Counted from the stretch's first letter, positions 17,196 through 26,663 are shown. The stretch is 42,667 nucleotides of DNA from Nitrospira sp. (GCA_023248215.1 JAHFEW010000030.1:2517-45183), one strand, 5' to 3'. The notes: generated by a model from the letters alone, not told the origin. Numbers and translations: made by a program.

Positions 17196-19166
17196 ATGCC
17201 GACTCCGTTCTCGACAACGTTCACGGCGGCTCAACGGCGACTGCTGCTCTTTGTCGCCCATTTGGGTCTTGCCGCCTTGGCGAATTGGCTGGCCTTTCTC
17301 CTCCGTTTCGATGAGGACATTCCGTCGCAACAGTGGGACCTGTTCATCTCCATGCTCCCGCTGTTATTGGTGATCAGGGCGCTCACCTTTTATCCGTTCC
17401 GGCTCTACGACGGTCTGTGGCGGTACACGAGCCTCTGGGATGTTCGGGATCTGGCCCTGAGTATCGCGATGAGCACGTTGGCCTTTGCCGGGATGGTCCG
17501 ATTCGGGATGGGGGTGCGGGCCTATCCCTCTTCCATTTTTGTGATCGATGCCTTGCTGCTCTTGTGCCTGTTGACCGGCCTGCGGATGGCCCCTCGGCTG
17601 ATCCGGGAAACGGGATGGATTGGGACCGGCCGGAAACGGGTGCTGATTGTCGGAGCCGGTGATGCCGGGGCCATGATCGTGCGAGAAATGCGGAACAATC
17701 CCACGTACGGCTATCGTCCGATCGGCTTCATTGACGACAATCTGAACAAAATCGGTCATCGTATTCACGGTGTGACGGTGCTGGGCACCAGGGACAGTCT
17801 GCCCCGAGTCGTGGCCGAGCAAGGCCCCGACGCCGTCCTCGTTGCTATGCCCAGTGCGACTCCCGCCACGGTTCGGGCGGTGGTGAAGGCTCTGGAGCCA
17901 TTTCATCTTCCCATTCAAACCCTGCCCAATCTGCGCGACCTGTTGCAGTGTCGAGTCGAGGTCAGCCAGATTCGCAATCTTTCCATCGAAGACCTGCTTG
18001 ACCGGGCTCCCGTCGATCTGGATCCCGAGCCGCTCCGCAAGCTGGTGGAGGGCGAACGCGTGCTGGTCACCGGGGCCGGAGGGTCGATCGGCGCGGAGTT
18101 GTGTCGGCAGGTGGCCAAATTGTCTCCCGCAGCGTTGGTGCTCCTCGATCGCTACGAAAACGGACTCTTCGGGGTGGCGAACGACCTGGTTGCTGCGGGG
18201 CATGCCTTCATCTCTCCGCTGGTCGGAGATATCACGGATGTCGGCCAAATGAACCGGTTGTTTGCCGAGTACCGCCCGACGCTGGTGTTTCATGCCGCTG
18301 CGCATAAGCATGTGCCGCTGATGGAGGCGAATCCCTGTGAGGCGGTGCGGAACAATGTGACGGGAACCAGAATTGTCGCGGAGGCGGCCCATCGACATGC
18401 AGTCGGCCGGTTCATCCTCATCTCGACCGACAAGGCCGTGAATCCCGTGAGTGTGATGGGGGCGAGCAAAGGTGTCGCGGAACTGCTTCTACAGGAACTG
18501 GCCCGATCGTCCCGCACTATTTTTGCCAGCGTGCGATTCGGCAATGTCCTGGGAAGCAACGGGAGCGTCGTTCCATTGTTTCTCGATCAGATCAGGGCGG
18601 GCGGCCCCGTGACGATTACGGACCCGGGCATGCGCCGCTTTTTCATGTTGGTCAGCGAGGCCGTGCATCTGGTGCTCCACGCGGCGGGTCTGGCGCGGGG
18701 TGGTGAACTGTTCGTGCTGGAGATGGGCGAGCAGATCAGCGTGGTCGATATGGCGCGAAATCTGATCCGTTTGTCTGGGTTTGTCCCCGACAAGGACATT
18801 GCCCTGACGTATTTCGGTTGCCGCCCCGGCGAGAAGTTGATCGAGGAGCTGGTGGGCCGTCAGGAAACGGTGGAGGCGACGTCTGTCCCCAAGGTGCTCT
18901 GTGTTCGGTCCGACCATGCACGCGATTTCTCCCACCTGTGTGCGCTCATCACGCGGCTGGAACAGGCGGCGGCCGAGGGGAACGTGCCGAAACTGTTGGC
19001 CACCCTCGGTGACATTCTTCCCACGTACCGCCCATCAGGCTTGTCCCCTGTTCAGGGAAATCCGGGTGATTCTGAAGGCACCACGCCCGAGGAACCACTG
19101 CCCTCTTCCGGCGATGCCGTAACCGCCGCCGAGCTCTCGCCGACCGGTTCGCGCAGGCGGGGGTGA
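17196..19166 (+). CDS. Membrane-bound UDP-sugar 4,6-dehydratase (CapD/WbpM/PglF type)
   Basis: A 656-residue nucleotide-sugar dehydratase. Four hydrophobic helices lie within about residues 10-130, followed by a CoA-binding-like Rossmann domain (VLIVGAGDAGAMIVREM) and the catalytic SDR domain. The NAD(P) motif GAGGSIG begins at residue 293. The catalytic Tyr of SDR enzymes is replaced by Met in SVMGASK (M421, K425), which is normal for this subfamily. STDKAVNPVSVMG and RFGNVLGSNGSVVP are further hallmarks. The enzyme makes UDP-4-keto-6-deoxy sugars, usually from UDP-GlcNAc, the substrate for DegT-type aminotransferases such as the one at 15129. The final ~45 residues are low-complexity and probably not part of the fold. 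Confidence 0.92.
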   Translation: MPTPFSTTFTAAQRRLLLFVAHLGLAALANWLAFLLRFDEDIPSQQWDLFISMLPLLLVIRALTFYPFRLYDGLWRYTSLWDVRDLALSIAMSTLAFAGMVRFGMGVRAYPSSIFVIDALLLLCLLTGLRMAPRLIRETGWIGTGRKRVLIVGAGDAGAMIVREMRNNPTYGYRPIGFIDDNLNKIGHRIHGVTVLGTRDSLPRVVAEQGPDAVLVAMPSATPATVRAVVKALEPFHLPIQTLPNLRDLLQCRVEVSQIRNLSIEDLLDRAPVDLDPEPLRKLVEGERVLVTGAGGSIGAELCRQVAKLSPAALVLLDRYENGLFGVANDLVAAGHAFISPLVGDITDVGQMNRLFAEYRPTLVFHAAAHKHVPLMEANPCEAVRNNVTGTRIVAEAAHRHAVGRFILISTDKAVNPVSVMGASKGVAELLLQELARSSRTIFASVRFGNVLGSNGSVVPLFLDQIRAGGPVTITDPGMRRFFMLVSEAVHLVLHAAGLARGGELFVLEMGEQISVVDMARNLIRLSGFVPDKDIALTYFGCRPGEKLIEELVGRQETVEATSVPKVLCVRSDHARDFSHLCALITRLEQAAAEGNVPKLLATLGDILPTYRPSGLSPVQGNPGDSEGTTPEEPLPSSGDAVTAAELSPTGSRRRG

Positions 19167-19167
19167 T

Positions 19168-20886
19168 GTGCCGGCGTTGTGCTCTGATGGGGGCCTTGTC
19201 TCCGCCGCTCAATCTCACCACACTGCGTCCTGTTCGAACCCGGCCTGTTTTGTGAGAGTATCTCGCGTCTCATGTAGTTTCAGTCTCGGCTTGGCGATAT
19301 GGTTGGTCTTGAGCGGGATCGCTCTGGCATCCAGCAACCTGCCGCTGCACCACTGGGGCTACGAAGCCATCGAGCGCTTGATCGCGTTGGGAGTGATCGA
19401 TCGGGCATTAATTGGTGCCAAGCCGTATAGCCGAATGCAGGCGGCTCAGTTTGTGGCTCGCGCGATCGAACGAGTGCGCGCCGACCAGGTGGAACTGGAT
19501 GGCCGTGAAGCGATCGCCGAGCCGCTGTTGGAACGGTTGATGGCAGAATTCCGTCCCGAGTTGATCAGGCTTGGCGTGGTGCGTGGGCGTGGGTCGGAAG
19601 GGCGGGAGGCACTCCGTTACGGCATGCGGGTGCAGACCGAGGTCGATGCTTCATCCATCGGCGGCGGTCAAACCGTCCGGTTCCGTGAGAACCGCGGCGG
19701 TGAATATTATGTGAATGGTGTCCAGAACCAAACCGATGTGCGCGGATGGGTTGAGCTGAGTGACTGGGCTGCGCTGATGGTGCAGCCGAAATTCATCAGC
19801 AACCGCCATCTCTTGGGCATCGGCGCCACCAACAATAGCGACAATTTTTACATGCGAGAGTTCAGCCTCAAATTGATCTATGCGAACATCGCGTTGGAGG
19901 CAGGGCGAGGCACGCAATGGTGGGGGCCGGGGTATCACGGATCCTTATTGCTGACCGATCATGCCTTTCCCATGGACATGATCAAGCTGGGGACGGAGCG
20001 TCCGTTTCAATTGCCGGGCTTTCTGAGCGGGCTTGGGGACTGGAAGGTCAACGCGTTTCTTGCTCAACTAGAGCGCAATCGAGATTTTTCGCGAGCCAGA
20101 GTCTTCGGCCTGCGCCTCAGCTACCTGCCGACCTCATGGCTTGAATTTGGACTGACCCGGCTCACCCAGTTCGGCGGACGCGGGCGGGACCAATCGTTCC
20201 CGGAAACGATCGTTGATACATACATCCATCCGTCGAATCAAAGCGGCAATCAAGATGTCAACGAACAGGCCATGGCCGACTTCCGCCTGCGCATTCCCTC
20301 TGTGCCCTATCTGATTCCGTTTCCTGCCGGCCTGCAGTTCTATGGAGAGATCGGGACGGAAGATAAATGGTCGCAACTTCCCATCCCCAGCCGGACGGCG
20401 CTCTTGGGAGGTGTCTATATTCCGCAGGTATTTCAGGGCGATACCATGGATCTGCGGATCGAGTACGCCGATACCGATTTCGGACGCCAACGACATCCCG
20501 AACTCGTACGGGTCTGGTACAACAACGGCACCTATACCAGCGGGATGCGCTATCGCGGGTTTCCGCTTGGCCACCATATGGGAACCGATGGGGTCGATTT
20601 TTTTGTGCGCTCTACCCGGTATCTGACGGACTCGTTGCAGCTGGGCGCGAACTTCAATCTTCAGGAACGGGATCGCGGACAACCCATCCATGAGAAGAAG
20701 CGGGAAGTGGCTATCGACCTGACTTGGTGGTGGTCGAACCGGACCCAATTCACCGTCGGCTACACGTTCCAGCGCATCAAGAATCCCGGGCAGGTGTCCA
20801 CTATCACGCCCTTTGCCGAAGCGTATGCCGCCGGGGTCGAGGCCCAGAACCATTTGTTCTGGACTTCTCTGGCCGTGCAGTTTTAG
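19168..20886 (+). CDS. Wzi-like outer-membrane capsule assembly protein
   Basis: About 572 residues from GTG 19168. The region LGLAIWLVLSGIALASS looks like a signal peptide core, so the GTG at 19252, which starts just before it, may be the true start (544 residues). After the signal comes WGYEAIERLIALGVIDRALI, a segment resembling the SLH-like helix pair found ahead of Wzi barrels. RGTQWWGPGYHGSLLLTDHA is the signature of Wzi. The C-terminal part is beta-rich and ends in VQF, a classical barrel terminus. Wzi binds capsule at the cell surface, so the locus product is likely retained at the surface. The GTG at 19168 overlaps the dehydratase stop region and has a G-rich site upstream. Confidence 0.85.
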   Translation: MPALCSDGGLVSAAQSHHTASCSNPACFVRVSRVSCSFSLGLAIWLVLSGIALASSNLPLHHWGYEAIERLIALGVIDRALIGAKPYSRMQAAQFVARAIERVRADQVELDGREAIAEPLLERLMAEFRPELIRLGVVRGRGSEGREALRYGMRVQTEVDASSIGGGQTVRFRENRGGEYYVNGVQNQTDVRGWVELSDWAALMVQPKFISNRHLLGIGATNNSDNFYMREFSLKLIYANIALEAGRGTQWWGPGYHGSLLLTDHAFPMDMIKLGTERPFQLPGFLSGLGDWKVNAFLAQLERNRDFSRARVFGLRLSYLPTSWLEFGLTRLTQFGGRGRDQSFPETIVDTYIHPSNQSGNQDVNEQAMADFRLRIPSVPYLIPFPAGLQFYGEIGTEDKWSQLPIPSRTALLGGVYIPQVFQGDTMDLRIEYADTDFGRQRHPELVRVWYNNGTYTSGMRYRGFPLGHHMGTDGVDFFVRSTRYLTDSLQLGANFNLQERDRGQPIHEKKREVAIDLTWWWSNRTQFTVGYTFQRIKNPGQVSTITPFAEAYAAGVEAQNHLFWTSLAVQF

Positions 20887-20918
20887 GCTACCGGCTGAGT
20901 CGTCTGGCCGGTCGTTGT

Positions 20919-20947
20919 TTGACTGTTCTTCCAAGGTGGATTACAAA
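20919..20947 (+). promoter_or_regulatory. Candidate sigma70 promoter ahead of the export genes
   Basis: TTGACT (20919-20924) and TACAAA (20942-20947) are separated by 17 bases, about 42 bases upstream of the ATG at 20989. It would let the export protein and chain-length genes be expressed apart from the sugar-synthesis genes. Motif match only. Confidence 0.4.
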
Positions 20948-20988
20948 ACAGCGCGGGGTCCGACCCTGCGGAGGGGGCTTGGGAAGCC

Positions 20989-23622
20989 ATGTTACAGGGG
21001 ATCGTGTTCCATCACCGTGCCGCCCCCCGCTCGCGCTCGGTCGTCTGGGTTCACGGGGTCATCTGGACCCTGATCCTCTCCATCCTCCTTCCTCCTTCGC
21101 TCCTGGCCCAGAACCTCTCGTCTCAGTCGGCGCCTCCAGGGGGCATGCAGCAACTGGGGTCTGGATCGGCCGGTGGGTTACTGACCCCCGGTGGTTTCAA
21201 TGCCCCTGGGATGGGGGGCGTGCTGGGCCAGGCGATCGTGACGAACCCAACTGCGTTGCAGCCGATCGTACCGACCCAAACACCCTGTCCGGTCCCCTTC
21301 TCCTCTGATCTCAGCTCGAAGGGGACGGTTCCCAATTTGAACGACTATTGGCCTGTCGAGCCGAGCAGCCTCTTGCCCAGCTCGATCGAACAACGGATGA
21401 AGCAGGAGCAGGAAGAACGCGATCGCCGGCAGGAAAAGCTTCAGGCCGAGAAAGAAAAATCGAGCATCGAGTATCAGGTTCAAGCGGAGCGTGAGAAAAA
21501 GGGCGCGGGTCAGTTACAATTTGAGCAGAGTCTCATCCCTGGTCTCCCATCGTCCGCTGGTCAATCTCCCGTTCAGCCAGGAAGCCAACCCGGAGGCCAA
21601 CGGGGAATGACGCGCCCATTGCCGGAAAAGAAGGCATTCGCGGCAGAACAGCTGCGTCAGCAGGATTTTAACATCGAGGAGGCCTTCGCCGAATTTTCCG
21701 TACTGCACGGGGTGAAGAGCCATTTGCGCCAATTCGGTTACGATTTCTTCGATGCTCAGGCCAGTACGTTCTCGCCGATCCAAGACATTCCGGTCGGACC
21801 GGATTTCATTGTCGGGCCGCAAGACTCGCTCGCCGTGCACATTTGGAACGTGCCCGACCCCAATTTCAATCGGAGCTTTATCGTGCCGGTCGAACGCGAT
21901 GGCATGATCGTGATCCCGCAGGTGGGGGCGATCCCCGTGGGCGGACAAACGTTTTCTCAGGTGGAGCAAACGGTGCGGGCGAGGTTGAATAATCTCCTGA
22001 AGCGGTTTGAGTTGCATGTGTCGATGGCACGGATCCGGACAATCAAGGTTTTTGTCGTGGGCGAAGTCATTCGCCCGGGCGCGTATGAAATAAGCGCGCT
22101 GGCGACGACGTCCAACGCGCTGTATGCCGCCTGCGGCCCGACCCGTTCCGGATCGTTGCGCCAGGTCAAGGTGATGCGTGAAGGCAGGAGCGTGGCTGAG
22201 CTTGATCTGTATGATTTCCTGCTGCGAGGAGATCGGCGATTCGACCAACGATTGCAGTCCGGCGATGTGGTACTTATCCCGCCGGTCGGTCCGGTTGTCG
22301 CGATCAGCGGATCAATCAAGCGACCAGCCATCTATGAGGTGAAGCCCGGTGTGCGCTTGACCGAGCTGCTCGATCTGGCCGGCGGCCTCACTCCGCTTTC
22401 CGACCGTCAGCGGTGCCACCTCTTTCGTCTCGATCCTGAGCGCGGCCGCATAATGGTCGACGTGGATTTGGTCGGCGCCCTGGCCTCCCAGGGGCATGAG
22501 AAAAGCCGACCCGGCGTCGCGGGGGGCGATCCCCTTCTACTGGACGGGGATTATGTGCGGATTGGTATTCTCCCGACGCAAATTACCAATGTCGTGAGCC
22601 TGGTCGGGGCGGTGAAAAGCCCAGGACCCTATGAATACCGTCCTGGTATGAAGGTAAAAGACCTCCTCATCCATGATCAGCTGACGGTAGAGGCCTATGC
22701 AGATCGTGCCGAGATCGTGAGGACAGACCCTATCACCTATCAAACCCGGGTCATTCAATTCAGCCCCAAGGCCTTGCTTGAAGGGAACGCCGGCGAAAAT
22801 CATGAGCTCCAACGGTTAGATCAAGTGGTTGTTGCCAGCCAGCATCGGCCCCCCAACCTGGTGTTGGTGGAAGGCGAGCTCAAACGGCCGGGATACTTCA
22901 CGATCGAAATGGGCGAGCGGTTGAGTTCGGTACTCAAGCGGGCCGGCGGCGTCACGCCGAACGCCTTTCCCGCCGGGTTGGTGCTTTCGCGGGAGTCCGT
23001 CAAGCTTCGGCAGCAGGCGGAGCTGGAGCGGTTCGTGGCGTCGGAGCGCCAGCGTCTGACGGCACAGTCGGCCGGAATGGCGGCAGGATCCACCGGACTG
23101 AGCACCGCCGCGGTTTTGACCGCTGGGGGAGGGCTTGCAGAACAACAGGTGCTGTCCTTGCGTCTCCAGCAGTTGGAAGCGATTACCGCGCGACTGGAGC
23201 TGGGGCGTGTGGTGATCCGTATGGAGTCGGTCGACCAGCTCGAGGGAACCGAAGACGACATCATCTTGGAAGGGCGGGATCGGATTCTGATGCCGACGCC
23301 ACCGCAAACGGTCAGCATCATCGGGTCGGTGAAGAATCCCAGTACGATCGTATATCGGCCGGGCCTGGGCCTGGATGAGTATTTGCGGCAAGCAGGTGGA
23401 TTGACGGAGGATGCCAATAAGAAAGAAATGTATGTGATGCGGGCCAACGGCACCACCGATTCGGCCTACCTTGCTGTCAAGGAGGTACGCTCAGGAGATA
23501 CGATCGTGGTGCCTCAGAAAATCGAAGCCCGTACGCCACAACTTGCACTCTGGCAGACGGTGGCAAGCATTATCGGTAGCGTGGCGCTCACCGCCGCCGG
23601 CATCGCCGTCGTCGGTCGGTAA
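20989..23622 (+). CDS. Large Wza-like polysaccharide export protein with multiple SLBB domains
   Basis: An 877-residue periplasmic/outer-membrane export protein, over twice the usual Wza length. The N-terminus has a signal peptide (VIWTLILSILLPPSLLAQ-N) without a lipobox cysteine. A charged, Glu/Lys/Gln-rich helix at about residues 130-170 is probably a coiled coil. The polysaccharide-export domain lies near 270-350 (YDFFDA, VGPDFIVGPQDSLAVHIW). Several SLBB units follow, marked by repeated VxVxGxVxxPGxYxx patterns (FVVGEVIRPGAYEI, VAISGSIKRPAIYEV, VSLVGAVKSPGPYEY, VLVEGELKRPGYFTI, VSIIGSVKNPSTIVY). A hydrophobic C-terminal helix is present. A good ribosome-binding site precedes the ATG. It should form or gate the export channel with the Wzz-like partner downstream. 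Confidence 0.9.
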   Translation: MLQGIVFHHRAAPRSRSVVWVHGVIWTLILSILLPPSLLAQNLSSQSAPPGGMQQLGSGSAGGLLTPGGFNAPGMGGVLGQAIVTNPTALQPIVPTQTPCPVPFSSDLSSKGTVPNLNDYWPVEPSSLLPSSIEQRMKQEQEERDRRQEKLQAEKEKSSIEYQVQAEREKKGAGQLQFEQSLIPGLPSSAGQSPVQPGSQPGGQRGMTRPLPEKKAFAAEQLRQQDFNIEEAFAEFSVLHGVKSHLRQFGYDFFDAQASTFSPIQDIPVGPDFIVGPQDSLAVHIWNVPDPNFNRSFIVPVERDGMIVIPQVGAIPVGGQTFSQVEQTVRARLNNLLKRFELHVSMARIRTIKVFVVGEVIRPGAYEISALATTSNALYAACGPTRSGSLRQVKVMREGRSVAELDLYDFLLRGDRRFDQRLQSGDVVLIPPVGPVVAISGSIKRPAIYEVKPGVRLTELLDLAGGLTPLSDRQRCHLFRLDPERGRIMVDVDLVGALASQGHEKSRPGVAGGDPLLLDGDYVRIGILPTQITNVVSLVGAVKSPGPYEYRPGMKVKDLLIHDQLTVEAYADRAEIVRTDPITYQTRVIQFSPKALLEGNAGENHELQRLDQVVVASQHRPPNLVLVEGELKRPGYFTIEMGERLSSVLKRAGGVTPNAFPAGLVLSRESVKLRQQAELERFVASERQRLTAQSAGMAAGSTGLSTAAVLTAGGGLAEQQVLSLRLQQLEAITARLELGRVVIRMESVDQLEGTEDDIILEGRDRILMPTPPQTVSIIGSVKNPSTIVYRPGLGLDEYLRQAGGLTEDANKKEMYVMRANGTTDSAYLAVKEVRSGDTIVVPQKIEARTPQLALWQTVASIIGSVALTAAGIAVVGR

Positions 23623-23639
23623 ACGGAACGTCATCTATC

Positions 23640-24866
23640 ATGAGCCGGTTACTGGATTCTCCACAGGTCGTCATGACCTCCTCTCGCGGTAATGGAGCGA
23701 ATCTGCCTCCTCACGACGCGCTCGGACCGCTCGACCTCTGGTCGGTGCTGTCCCGACGACGGGGCCTGATTGCGGCGATCCTGCTGGCTTCGTTCCTCGG
23801 GGCGTTCGGCGTCAGTGTATTTCTCCTCCCCAAGGCCTATGAATCGACGGCAACCCTGCTGCCGCAGCTGGATTCCAAAGAAGGCGGGAGCCTTGCTGCA
23901 TTATTGACGGCCACAGGGGCCGGCGGCATGGCGCAGAATCTCGGTGCGGGGCTTCCCGCTATACCGACCACGCCCACCGACGTATTCATGGCCATCCTGA
24001 AATCGCGGGTGATGGCCGATGAGGCCATTGCCAAGTTCAATCTGATGGCGGTCTACGGCGAACAGACGATGCACGATACGCGCACCGAATTGGCGGAACG
24101 GGTTCACATTACCTTGTCGAAAGAAAAGGTCATCAAGGTGACGGTGGAAGATCGCGATCCCAAGATGGCCGCCGATATCGCGGCCTACTTCGTGGCCAAT
24201 CTGGATCGGCTAAACCGTACGTTGAACGTCAGTAAGGCGAGCCACAATCGTGAGTTCATTGAGCGGCGTCTCGCGGAGACGCAAGTGGGACTCGTGAAAA
24301 CGGAAGAGGCCTTGCGGGATTTTCAGACGAAGAACAAGGCGGTTGCCGTCGAGGCACAGTCGAAGGCCATGATCGAGGCTGCGGCGATGATTCAGGGGCA
24401 GATTACCGCCTACGAAGTGCAGTGGCAGGTGATGAGTGCCTACCTCTCCCCGGACAACCCCGATCTTTCTCGTGTTCGTTCCAGTCTCGAGGAATTGAAG
24501 AAGCAGCTGAGCCTGCTCGAATCCGGCAAAGGCGGGAAGGGGCAGTTGCCCGGGGACCGGCTCCATCCGGCGATGATCACGGTGCCGGATCTGGCCCTGC
24601 AATATGGGCGGCTGTTCCGAGAGTTGAAAGTGCAGGAAACCCTCTATGCCCTGCTGACATCGCAGTACGAGCAGGCGAAGATTACCGAAGCTCGCGATAC
24701 CCCCACCGTTCAGGTCCTAGACCCGCCCGTGCCGGCCGACAGGCACATCAAGCCGCGCGTTTTCTTCAATACGCTTGCGACCGGTCTCATGGGATTGTGC
24801 GTCGCCATCGTCTTGGCGTATGTGCTAGAAGGCCGGGCCCGCCGGAAAGATGCCCTCTCGTCCTGA
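23640..24866 (+). CDS. Wzz/GNVR-domain polysaccharide chain-length (co-polymerase) protein
   Basis: A 408-residue inner-membrane protein. One transmembrane helix near residues 40-60 (LIAAILLASFLGAFGVSVFLL region) and one near 375-398 (ATGLMGLCVAIVLAYVLEG) bracket a large periplasmic domain. The region around VLDPPVPADRHIKPR ahead of the second helix is the GNVR/proline-rich motif of the family. No Walker motifs follow, so no fused BY-kinase is present. Such proteins set chain length and couple polymerase to the Wza channel, encoded immediately upstream. A second start at 23673 (MTSSRG) is possible. It closes the EPS operon. Confidence 0.85.
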   Translation: MSRLLDSPQVVMTSSRGNGANLPPHDALGPLDLWSVLSRRRGLIAAILLASFLGAFGVSVFLLPKAYESTATLLPQLDSKEGGSLAALLTATGAGGMAQNLGAGLPAIPTTPTDVFMAILKSRVMADEAIAKFNLMAVYGEQTMHDTRTELAERVHITLSKEKVIKVTVEDRDPKMAADIAAYFVANLDRLNRTLNVSKASHNREFIERRLAETQVGLVKTEEALRDFQTKNKAVAVEAQSKAMIEAAAMIQGQITAYEVQWQVMSAYLSPDNPDLSRVRSSLEELKKQLSLLESGKGGKGQLPGDRLHPAMITVPDLALQYGRLFRELKVQETLYALLTSQYEQAKITEARDTPTVQVLDPPVPADRHIKPRVFFNTLATGLMGLCVAIVLAYVLEGRARRKDALSS

Positions 24867-24880
24867 CCTCTTCCAGAAAA

Positions 24881-24910
24881 TTGACGATTTTTCAACGGCA
24901 ATGGTAGAAT
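24881..24910 (+). promoter_or_regulatory. Sigma70-type promoter of hpnH
   Basis: TTGACG (24881-24886) and TAGAAT (24905-24910) are separated by 18 bases, in a locally AT-rich stretch. The leader to the ATG at 24987 is about 70 bases and ends with AATAGGAGATAGGG, a strong ribosome-binding site. Confidence 0.6.
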
Positions 24911-24986
24911 CCGAGCCGTTCGCCTGCTAGAGACCCAGAGTCTCAGTCGGTCACCACTTTCACACTTATGAGAATAGGAGATAGGG

Positions 24987-26003
24987 ATGGCTGTTCCAGT
25001 CTCCCAGATGTATACAGTGAGCAAGTACGTGTTGGCCCAGAAACTCAGGGGGGTCAAGCGGTACCCGCTCGTGCTCATGCTCGAGCCGCTGTTTCGGTGC
25101 AATCTCGCTTGCGCGGGATGCGGCAAGATTCAATATCCGGATCATGTCCTGGATAAACGGTTGACGCCGGCACAATGTTGGGCCGCGGCCGATGAATGTG
25201 CGGCGCCCATCATCAGCATTCCCGGCGGCGAACCGCTGATTCATCCGGAGATGGCCGAGATCGTGCGCGGGCTCGTGGCGCGTCAGAAATATGTGTATCT
25301 CTGCACCAATGCGATTCTGATGGAGCGGAAACTCGACGAGTATCCAGCGTCGAAGTTTCTCACCTTCAGTGTGCACATGGATGGCCTGCGGGACGAGCAT
25401 GACCTGGCGGTCTGCCGGGACGGCGTCTACGATGTGGCGGTGAAGGCCATCAAGGCCGCGCTGAAACGCGGCCACCGGGTCACCACCAACACGACCCTCT
25501 TCGACGATGCCAATCCGGAACGGGTACGGAAGTTTTTTGACGAGATGATGGGGCTGGGCGTCGAGGGCATGATGATCTCGCCCGGGTACAGCTATCAGAA
25601 GGCGCCGGACCAACAGCATTTTCTCAAGCGCAGCCGAACGACGGAATTGTTTTCCAAGATTCTGAGCAATCGGAAGCGCGGCTGGCAGTTCAATCAGTCG
25701 CCGTTGTTCTTGGAGTTTCTCATGGGCAAGCGGGAGTACCAATGCACGCCGTGGGGGAATCCGACGTACAACGTCTTTGGCTGGCAACGCCCCTGTTATT
25801 TGCTTCAGGAGGGCTATGCCTCGAGCTTCCAGGAGCTGATGGAAAAGACTGAGTGGGACTCCTATGGTACCGGACGGAACGAAAAATGCGCGGACTGCAT
25901 GGTGCACTGCGGGTATGAGGCCTCGGCCGTGGAAGACACGTTCGGGTCTTTGTCCGGATTTGCGAAAACCGTGAAGATTACGCTGCTGCCGAGTGCGCGA
26001 TAG
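24987..26003 (+). CDS. hpnH: Radical SAM adenosylhopane synthase HpnH
   Basis: A 338-residue radical SAM protein. The Fe-S cluster motif is C38-x3-C42-x2-C45 in FRCNLACAGC. PLVLMLEPLFRCNLAC and CGKIQYPDHVLDKRL match the HpnH family closely, as do ISIPGGEPLIHPE and FSVHMDGLRDEHD. A cluster of C-terminal cysteines (CTPWGNPTYNV, CADCMVHCGYE) is also typical. HpnH adds the 5'-deoxyadenosyl group to diploptene to give adenosylhopane, the first step of extended hopanoid synthesis. No other hopanoid gene lies in the window. Its own promoter separates it from the EPS operon. Confidence 0.93.
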   Translation: MAVPVSQMYTVSKYVLAQKLRGVKRYPLVLMLEPLFRCNLACAGCGKIQYPDHVLDKRLTPAQCWAAADECAAPIISIPGGEPLIHPEMAEIVRGLVARQKYVYLCTNAILMERKLDEYPASKFLTFSVHMDGLRDEHDLAVCRDGVYDVAVKAIKAALKRGHRVTTNTTLFDDANPERVRKFFDEMMGLGVEGMMISPGYSYQKAPDQQHFLKRSRTTELFSKILSNRKRGWQFNQSPLFLEFLMGKREYQCTPWGNPTYNVFGWQRPCYLLQEGYASSFQELMEKTEWDSYGTGRNEKCADCMVHCGYEASAVEDTFGSLSGFAKTVKITLLPSAR

Positions 26004-26091
26004 GCCCGGCTGCGGTTGTTCCTACGGCGTGGAGCGGTGCGGTCGCTGAGCCGGCCGACCGCTGCACGAATCACCATTCACGCTGCAAGAG

Positions 26092-26487
26092 ATGACTATG
26101 ACTGACGCCAAATACCATGCCTCGGAGACCGGTAGCCTTACAGGACGGGTGTTTCGTCCTGGCTCCCCCGCAGAATTGAGCGAGGCGATTGAGCTCGCCT
26201 TTGACTATCGAGGGGATATTACCGTTGAACTGAAATCCGGTAGTCAGGTCACCGGCTATCTGTTCAACCGAACGGCGACGGGCGAGCAGCCCACGATTGA
26301 ACTCTTTCCTGCAACCAGTAGCGGTACCCTGACGATTCCATTCTCAGAGGTGGCGACGATTGCCTTCACCGGTGAAGACACGGCCACGGGAAAGTCCTGG
26401 GAAACCTGGGTCGCAAAAAAAGACTCCGAACGACAGCGAGAGGTGGAGCGGGTGGCGGCGGACGCCAAGGCCCGAGGCCACTTGTAG
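26092..26487 (+). CDS. Small conserved-looking protein of unknown function
   Basis: A 131-residue soluble protein with no signal peptide or membrane segment. The core (about residues 25-95) alternates short beta strands: DITVELKSGSQVTGYLFNR, TIELFPATSSGTLTIPFSEV and VATIAFTG. The pattern of a strand, 'SGxxVTGYL', and a later 'IPFSEVATIAF' strand is reminiscent of small Sm-like barrels, but no family motif proves this. The C-terminal third is charged and helical (KKDSERQREVERVAADAKARG). It lies 88 bases after hpnH, same strand, so co-transcription is likely. ATG 26092 and ATG 26098 are both possible starts. Function not recognised. Confidence 0.65.
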   Translation: MTMTDAKYHASETGSLTGRVFRPGSPAELSEAIELAFDYRGDITVELKSGSQVTGYLFNRTATGEQPTIELFPATSSGTLTIPFSEVATIAFTGEDTATGKSWETWVAKKDSERQREVERVAADAKARGHL

Positions 26488-26634
26488 TTGCTGCCCCAGA
26501 TTTTCCGCAGACCTTTTTTTGAAATCTGCCCGCCTGGACCAGTTCTTCTTCAAGCCGCTAACTCCCTCCGCTCGCAGCTAAAACCTGCGTCACTCTTTTC
26601 CTCGATGCCCCCTCCGTTTGGCTCTACGCATTTG
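26488..26634. other. Intergenic region without a recognised gene
   Basis: Together with the promoter stretch to 26771, this is a 284-base gap. One 7-bp inverted repeat (26497-26503 with 26522-26528) is present, without a following T-run. No coding frame with a plausible start was seen. Confidence 0.5.
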
Positions 26635-26663
26635 TTGACAACGAGGGGGGGCTATGCTAGAAG
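26635..26663 (+). promoter_or_regulatory. Candidate sigma70 promoter for the 26772 gene
   Basis: TTGACA (26635-26640), a 17-base spacer with a G7 run, then TAGAAG (26658-26663). The -35 box is perfect, the -10 box is fair. The leader would be about 100 bases. Confidence 0.4.

Noticed and set aside
26497-26528. Inverted repeat after the small gene as a terminator
   Set aside because: The T-run lies in the loop and not after the stem, so it does not fit an intrinsic terminator on either strand.
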